Positions 58,914 to 64,000 of a stretch of DNA of 64,000 nt are shown piece after piece. Both the position numbers and the translations under genes were made by a program. The DNA comes from Thermoplasmata archaeon (GTDB taxonomy: Archaea > Thermoplasmatota > Thermoplasmata > Lutacidiplasmatales > UBA184): NCBI GenBank assembly GCA_030038095.1, contig JASHPK010000033.1:1-64000 (forward strand). Reading direction: 5' to 3'. How positions within the stretch are numbered: position 1 is the stretch's first letter; every line of letters starts with the position of its first letter. Below the pieces are notes generated by a model that saw only the letters and a list, made by a program, of their open reading frames with translations, did no database searches and was not told the DNA's origin.

Positions 58914-59893
58914 TGGCGGGCCCTCCGCATCTGGGCGTAGAATTTCCGGTAGTCCATAACTTCGCCCTCCTCTTGGCCGATCCGGTGACCGGTCACGTCG
59001 AGGAACACCGTCTCCAGGCTCGGCTTCTCGACGTTGATCCGCCGGATCCCTTCCGGCTTGAGCGTCGAGAGCAGTCGGGGAAGGACCTCCTCGGCGGAGG
59101 AGACCCGGAGGACCCACTCCTTACCCTGGGGCTTCGCGTCGGCCACCCCGGGGATCGCGCGAAACCGCGCCTCGCTGACCGGCTCGGTCGTCTCGATCTC
59201 CAGAAGGTCGGCCTTCACCTTCGACTTGAGCTCGTCAGGGGAGCCGGTCGCGACGAAGCGTCCGCGGTCGATGATGGACACGAGATCGCAGAGGGCGTCG
59301 GCCTCCTCGATGTAGTGGCTCGTCAGGAGGACGGAGATGCCGAACTCGGTATGGACCCCCCGGATCAGCTCCCAGAGCATGTGACGGGTGTTCGGATCGA
59401 GACCGATCGTCGGTTCGTCCATGAAGATCACCTGGGGCTGGTGGAGCAGGGCGAGCGCGATCTCGAGCTTCTTCCGCATCCCGGTCGAGTAGGTGCTCAC
59501 CTTGTCCTTGCGTCGGTCGCCGAGGCTGAAGTACTTGAGGAGCGCCTCGGCGCGGTCCTTCCAGGTCTCGAGCCGCTGGAGCCGCGCCTGGAGCCAGAGA
59601 TTTTCCCAACCGGAAAGGTCGTCGTCCAGGATCACCTCGGCGGCGACCCAACCCACGTTCTGCTTCACGTGCATCGGGTCGTGACGCACGTCGAACCCCG
59701 CGACCCAGGCGTCGCCCTCGGTGATCTCGCTGAGACCCGTGAGGACTTTGATGATCGTGGTCTTGCCCGCTCCGTTCGGGCCGAGGAGACCGAAGACCGA
59801 GCCGGCGGGGACCTTCATCTCCACGTGATCTACGGCTAGGATCTTGCCGTAGCGCTTCGTGAGCCCGTGCGCGACGATCGCCTCAGTGGGCAT
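58910..59893 (-). CDS. ABC transporter ATP-binding protein (DrrA-like)
   Basis: GPNGAGKTTIIKVLTGL, YSTGMRKKLEIALALLHQPQVIFMDEPTIGLDPNTR. Confidence 0.94.
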   Translation of the reverse strand: MPTEAIVAHGLTKRYGKILAVDHVEMKVPAGSVFGLLGPNGAGKTTIIKVLTGLSEITEGDAWVAGFDVRHDPMHVKQNVGWVAAEVILDDDLSGWENLWLQARLQRLETWKDRAEALLKYFSLGDRRKDKVSTYSTGMRKKLEIALALLHQPQVIFMDEPTIGLDPNTRHMLWELIRGVHTEFGISVLLTSHYIEEADALCDLVSIIDRGRFVATGSPDELKSKVKADLLEIETTEPVSEARFRAIPGVADAKPQGKEWVLRVSSAEEVLPRLLSTLKPEGIRRINVEKPSLETVFLDVTGHRIGQEEGEVMDYRKFYAQMRRARQ

Positions 59894-60461
59894 GAATCGC
59901 CCTCCGCCCTGTCGCCGGCTCCCCCAAGTTCATGCCCGGGGCGGGACCCAACCGCGCCACCGCCTCCGCGAGCTCCGTCTGGATGGCGGATCGCAACCAC
60001 TCCGTCTCTTCCCCAGTTTCTCGAGACCGGGCGACGATCGCTTCGAGCGAATCGAGGGTGCGACGCAGCCGCAGCAGGAGGTACCGCTCGACATCGGCCG
60101 TGCCGAGGACCTCCGCCCAGAGCGGGCTCAGATCCAATCCCGGCCGTCGCAGCTGGTTCCCCCCGCGGCGCAATTGCTTCAAGAACGCCCGGCCCCGCGG
60201 CGTGATCGTATACACCCGACGCCGCTGGCTCCGCTGAGAACGAGCGAGCCCGGCGGTGACGAGCTGCTGCAAGGACGGATAGACCGAGCCCGGTCCCGGC
60301 CTCCACGCCCCGTCGGTCCTCTGGGCGATCCGCTCGGAGAGTCCGTACCCGTGCACGGGACCCTCGCGATCGATCACCGAGAGCGCGTACAGCCCCACCA
60401 GTCGTCGGCGGAACACCTCGGGACCCGGGAATGAGGGCTTCGTGGCGATGCTACCGTCCAT
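59883..60461 (-). CDS. PadR-family transcriptional regulator
   Basis: YALSVIDREGPVHGYGLSERIAQRTDGAWRPGPGSVYPSLQQLVTAGL...RRVYTITPRGRAFL. Confidence 0.93.
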   Translation of the reverse strand: MDGSIATKPSFPGPEVFRRRLVGLYALSVIDREGPVHGYGLSERIAQRTDGAWRPGPGSVYPSLQQLVTAGLARSQRSQRRRVYTITPRGRAFLKQLRRGGNQLRRPGLDLSPLWAEVLGTADVERYLLLRLRRTLDSLEAIVARSRETGEETEWLRSAIQTELAEAVARLGPAPGMNLGEPATGRRAIHAH

Positions 60462-60471
60462 GAGTATTTGA

Positions 60472-60491
60472 CTATATCGATGTCGATGTAG
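60472..60491. promoter_or_regulatory. imperfect palindrome upstream of padR-like gene (putative operator)
   Basis: CTATATCGA-TG-TCGATGTAG, 8 of 9 pairs, 11 nt from the start codon. Confidence 0.5.
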
Positions 60492-60669
60492 TCTCCCGAG
60501 CGGCCCGCCGCGGAGGCGGGGCCGAGGGATCTTCCGGGGTCGCGGACGATCGGAGCGCGGCTTCGAGGTTCCATCACCTGCGCCTTGACCGGTCGCCCCG
60601 CGAACCCTGATATCGGATGGCGCCTCCCCCCGCCGGCCGAGGGACCGAACCTGGGGCCAGAAGTCGGGG

Positions 60670-61974
60670 ATGATCTCGCTGGGATTCCTTCCGGCCACGA
60701 TCCTGTTCTGCGCGAGCTTCCTGCTCAACCTGTTGGTCCTGGCCTACCGGAGCGCGAGGTTCCCTTCCGTGCGACGGGGGTTCGATCGCCTGCAACGACG
60801 CCTCACCGGTCGTCCGGACTGGAACTGGCTCCAGCTCTGGCACCTCGTCGTCGTCCTCTCGATCATCATGGCGATGAACGTCGCCTACAACGTCGCGACG
60901 CTGCACTGCGCGGACGACTCGTTGGCGGCTCTCGCCTCCGGACGGGCCGCGTTGCACGGGCACGATCCCTTTTCCGTCACGACCTGCGGAATGTCGAACT
61001 ACGCGATGCCGTACGGCCTCGCGGAGGTGTCGGTCAATGTCGCCGGAGCGCTGAGCGGAAACGTCGTGGGCATCTGGATCGCCTGGCAGCTCCTGGCCCT
61101 CACCATCGTCCCCCTCGTGTGGCTCATCGGGGGAACCGACCGCCGCTACCTGGCCGTCCTCACCTCCGTCTCGGTCCTGTACCTGCCCAACATCGCGACC
61201 AACATCGGGGTAGAGAACGAGATCGTCGCGGTGTCGGTCCTGGTCCTGCTTCTCGCCCTGCAGGCGGCCCGCGCCCGCCGGCGGTTCGCCCTCACGGCCG
61301 TCGCGGCCTTCCTCAGCACGGCTCGCTTCCCCGCGCTGTTTCCTCTCCTGGGCGCCTCGTCGTCCCAACGGAGGGGGCGCGTCGAGCACTTGCTCGTCGT
61401 TCTCGGGGGGTTCCTCGGCGCGGTGGGCCTCTCGCTCGCGCTCTGGGGTCGCGATGCGATCGACGTGGTCTATCTCGGCCAGTTCACGCGGAATTCCCAG
61501 GAGACCTTCAATCAATTCTCCCTGCTGATCCGGGAAGGATGGGTCCATCCGTCCCTCGCCGTCGCCGCCGTGTCGGGGGGCGGGATCCTCCTTCTGGTGC
61601 TCTGGGTGAACCTCCGACGGTACCCCGCCTTGCCGGCGACCGCACTCCCGCTCCTCGGCGTGATGCTCTTCTCGCAATACCTCACCTTTCACTTTGTGGT
61701 CTGGATCGTGCCGGTCCTCTTGCTGGGCGCTCGGGTCAACTGGGGACTGCTCGTCTACGGCACGCTCGCGTACTTCGACGAGGCGTTCGCCTACTGGTAC
61801 CTCGCCCTCGGCCGAGGGATCTGGTGGCCGTACGAGATCACCGGGATCGTCGCGGCGGCGGTCCTCGTGTATCTCATCTATGTCATCGTCCGGGACGCGG
61901 AGGCCGCTCGCCGGGCTCCCGCGTCACGCGAGAGTTCGGCGCGGACCTGTTCGATGGAGCGCGAGGACTCCTAG
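60670..61974 (+). CDS. polytopic membrane protein, glycosyltransferase-like (GT-C/mannosyltransferase-type)
   Basis: 434 aa multi-TM; ARFPALFPLLGA, LSLALWGRDAIDVVYLGQFTRNSQETFNQFSLLIREGW. Confidence 0.55.
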   Translation: MISLGFLPATILFCASFLLNLLVLAYRSARFPSVRRGFDRLQRRLTGRPDWNWLQLWHLVVVLSIIMAMNVAYNVATLHCADDSLAALASGRAALHGHDPFSVTTCGMSNYAMPYGLAEVSVNVAGALSGNVVGIWIAWQLLALTIVPLVWLIGGTDRRYLAVLTSVSVLYLPNIATNIGVENEIVAVSVLVLLLALQAARARRRFALTAVAAFLSTARFPALFPLLGASSSQRRGRVEHLLVVLGGFLGAVGLSLALWGRDAIDVVYLGQFTRNSQETFNQFSLLIREGWVHPSLAVAAVSGGGILLLVLWVNLRRYPALPATALPLLGVMLFSQYLTFHFVVWIVPVLLLGARVNWGLLVYGTLAYFDEAFAYWYLALGRGIWWPYEITGIVAAAVLVYLIYVIVRDAEAARRAPASRESSARTCSMEREDS

Positions 61975-62025
61975 AACTTGGGGAGGTGCTCCCGGCGGTG
62001 ATTTGCTCCGTGTAGGGGTGCCATC

Positions 62026-63590
62026 CTACGTGGAAGACTCTACGGCCGTCGGGGCTTCCGCCGGGTTCGCGGTCCGACTGTCCAGTACTCGTCCGCAGAG
62101 CCAGAACGAGCAGACGAGAGCCAAGAGAACCGACACGCCCAGAACGAGGAACACCTCGTCGTACGAGGCCACCAGCGCCGCGCGGAGTGCACCGGACGAC
62201 TCTGAGCCTACGCTCAACGAGTGGAACCGCCAGGACTGGAATATCGTGAGGATCGAGATTCCGAGAGCGCCGCCGAGCGTCTGGAAGAACTTCGTCAGTC
62301 CGACCGCGGCTCCCACCTGATTGGGGGGCGCTTCGTTCTGGACCGCAATCGTGGCTCCAGCGAGCGCGATCCCAAGCCCAAACCCCAGAGGGATGAGGGG
62401 AAGGGCGACGCCGCCGGTGGGGAGGGCGCCGAACGACAGGACCCAGAACGGGGTCGCCGTCGTCATGAGCGACATGGAGAGGCCGGCCACTCCCGAGACG
62501 AGTAGGGCCGGCACGAGTAGAGTCCGGTAAGAGCACCGATTCAAGAGGGCGCCCGCGACGTTCGCGCCAACGATCACCGGGACCGCGAAGAAGTAGATCA
62601 TGTCGCGAATGTCGCTCGCCGAGCCTCCGAGCGCGACCCCGACGAAGAGCGAAAGGAATGTGATCACCGCGCTGAGCAGGAGCCCTGTGAACAGCAGGAT
62701 GCCGTTCGCCGACCGTATCGCCGCTCCCCCAAGAGTCGCAACGGGAGGAGAGGTTCGGGACAGCGAAGCTCCCACCACAAGAAGGCCGCAAGCAGGCCCA
62801 CGGTCGTGGAGAGGAGCCCGATGACTCGGTAACCGGTCCAAGCCCACCCGAAGTCAGAGACACCGACGAGCGCGACCATCAAGGCGGAGACCCATCCTGA
62901 GATGAGGGCCGCGCCGGGGAGGTCGAAACGTCCACGGATCGCGGAGCGGAGTGGGTCGACCCAGAGGACCAGGATCAGGACTGCGAATAGACCGAAAGGT
63001 AGGTTGATATAGAACACCCAGCGCCAGGTCGTCACCGACACGATGTAGCTCCCCAGGAGGGGTCCAGCAACGATCGATATCCCCGCTGTCGCCCCGAGGA
63101 TACCAATCGCCCTCGTTCGGTCCTCCGGCCCAAAAAGCGCCGCGATCATGGCGATCGCCACCGGGAAAGTAGCGCCGCCTCCGAAGCCTTGCAGGCCCCG
63201 GAAGATGATCAGTTGCGTGAGGGATTGGCTAAACCCGGCCAGCACGGATCCGACGATGAAGATCGCCGTTCCTGCTAGGAAGACGTTCCGGCGACTAGCG
63301 ATGTCGGAAAGCCGCCCGAAGACCGGAACCGCGATCGTGGCGCTCACCAGGTAAGCGCTCACGACGAAAGCGACCCCGTTCACCTGGTGCAAGTCGGTGG
63401 CAATGGTCGGCAGAGCCGTGGAGACCACGAACGAATCTAGACCGCCCATCAGGACCACCAGGAAGATTCCCGTGGCAACCAGGAAACCCGCAGGTTCCGC
63501 TAGCCGCAACCCCGGGCGAGCCGCTTGCAGCCCGGCGCCTTCAGACGGAGGCACTCGGGTGGGGCTCGGCTGCTTCGGGGGGGCGCTCAT
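62026..63590 (-). pseudogene. MFS (DHA2-like) drug transporter, frameshifted
   Basis: ORF 62664-63590 has the N-terminal half (MGGLDSFVVSTALPTIATDL...), ORF 62026-62847 the C-terminal half in another frame; junction at a 5-C run 62726-62730, where one extra base restores LPLRLLGGAAIRSANGILLFTG. Confidence 0.8.
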
Positions 63591-63715
63591 TGGTGGCTCC
63601 GGTCGGGCATGGCTCGATCGCCTCGCTTCCCCAGGGGCGCGGACAAGTTTATTCGCGAGAGCTAGCCTGCTAGAGGCACGGGTCCACGGTCTTTGCCCGT
63701 GAGGAGGGACGTGGC

Positions 63716-64000
63716 GTGCGGCTGATGGTGGTCGACGTGCCGAGACCGGCCCTCGGCCGAATGCTCGGGTGGCCCGCCTCGCTCGATGCCCTCCGTTCCG
63801 TGAAGTTAGTCAGTTACGTTCGAACCGACCCCAAGGAGGTTGCGACGATCTGGCACGTGAACTTCCCTGGCGGGCCCTCGAAACTGGAAGCCCTATTTCC
63901 TCGGAACCGGACCCGGGTCAGAGTCCTCGAAAGCACGTCGGACGGGGAGTACATCCTGTTTGTTCGACAGCGACAGGGTGGGCGGCCCGCCGGAATCCAG
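63716..64000 (+). CDS. probable N-terminal part of a Bat/HTH-10-like transcriptional regulator, partial
   Basis: Manual translation VRLMVVDVPRPALGRMLGWPASLDALRSVKLVSYVRTDPKEVATIWHVNFPGGPSKLEALFPRNRTRVRVLES..., open to window end; family call tentative. Confidence 0.5.
   Translation, partial: MRLMVVDVPRPALGRMLGWPASLDALRSVKLVSYVRTDPKEVATIWHVNFPGGPSKLEALFPRNRTRVRVLESTSDGEYILFVRQRQGGRPAGIQ

Noticed and set aside
1-64000. CRISPR arrays, transposons, prophage
   Set aside because: No spaced direct-repeat arrays, transposase, integrase or phage structural genes were recognised.

Overview
The window is a gene-dense, GC-rich archaeal chromosome segment. The archaeal assignment rests on geranylgeranylglyceryl-phosphate synthase, a UbiA-type DGGGP synthase, CDP-archaeol synthase, the tRNA-splicing endonuclease, a GHMP-type shikimate kinase, 3-dehydroquinate synthase II, DUF2070, the GEK1-type D-aminoacyl-tRNA deacylase, and TATA-box/near-leaderless gene starts. 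It is probably a Thermoplasmatota-like heterotroph, but that is inference. The largest block (about 25.87-40.98 kb) is a tightly overlapping run of about 15 genes: the archaeal shikimate pathway, asd, aspartate kinase and trpEGDCFBA. Other blocks are two ABC exporters, a DtxR-regulated metal-uptake ABC operon, a sulfite-oxidase-like/membrane Fe-S locus, a glyoxylate-shunt/acyl-CoA cluster, an archaeal lipid cluster, two M16 peptidases, an ADP-forming acyl-CoA synthetase-GNAT fusion, a surface beta-propeller and one tRNA-Ile(GAT). The most interesting observation is the leader of the aromatic operon. A consensus TATA box lies about 28 nt upstream of a 23-codon mini-ORF (MADGTDRACPACASCRTAVAWPW*) with Trp codons at the second-last and last sense positions. 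It is followed by hairpins that could sequester the Shine-Dalgarno of the first structural gene, plus an alternative pairing that would free it. This would be an attenuator-like switch in an archaeon. Other leads are a nested stem structure in an intergenic region (9126-9292), a 12-bp stem over the ribosome site of the ADP-forming synthetase, a trpA without a usual start codon at the expected place, and an MFS gene broken at a homopolymer. All calls come from reading sequence and ORF translations; no database search or folding program was run.
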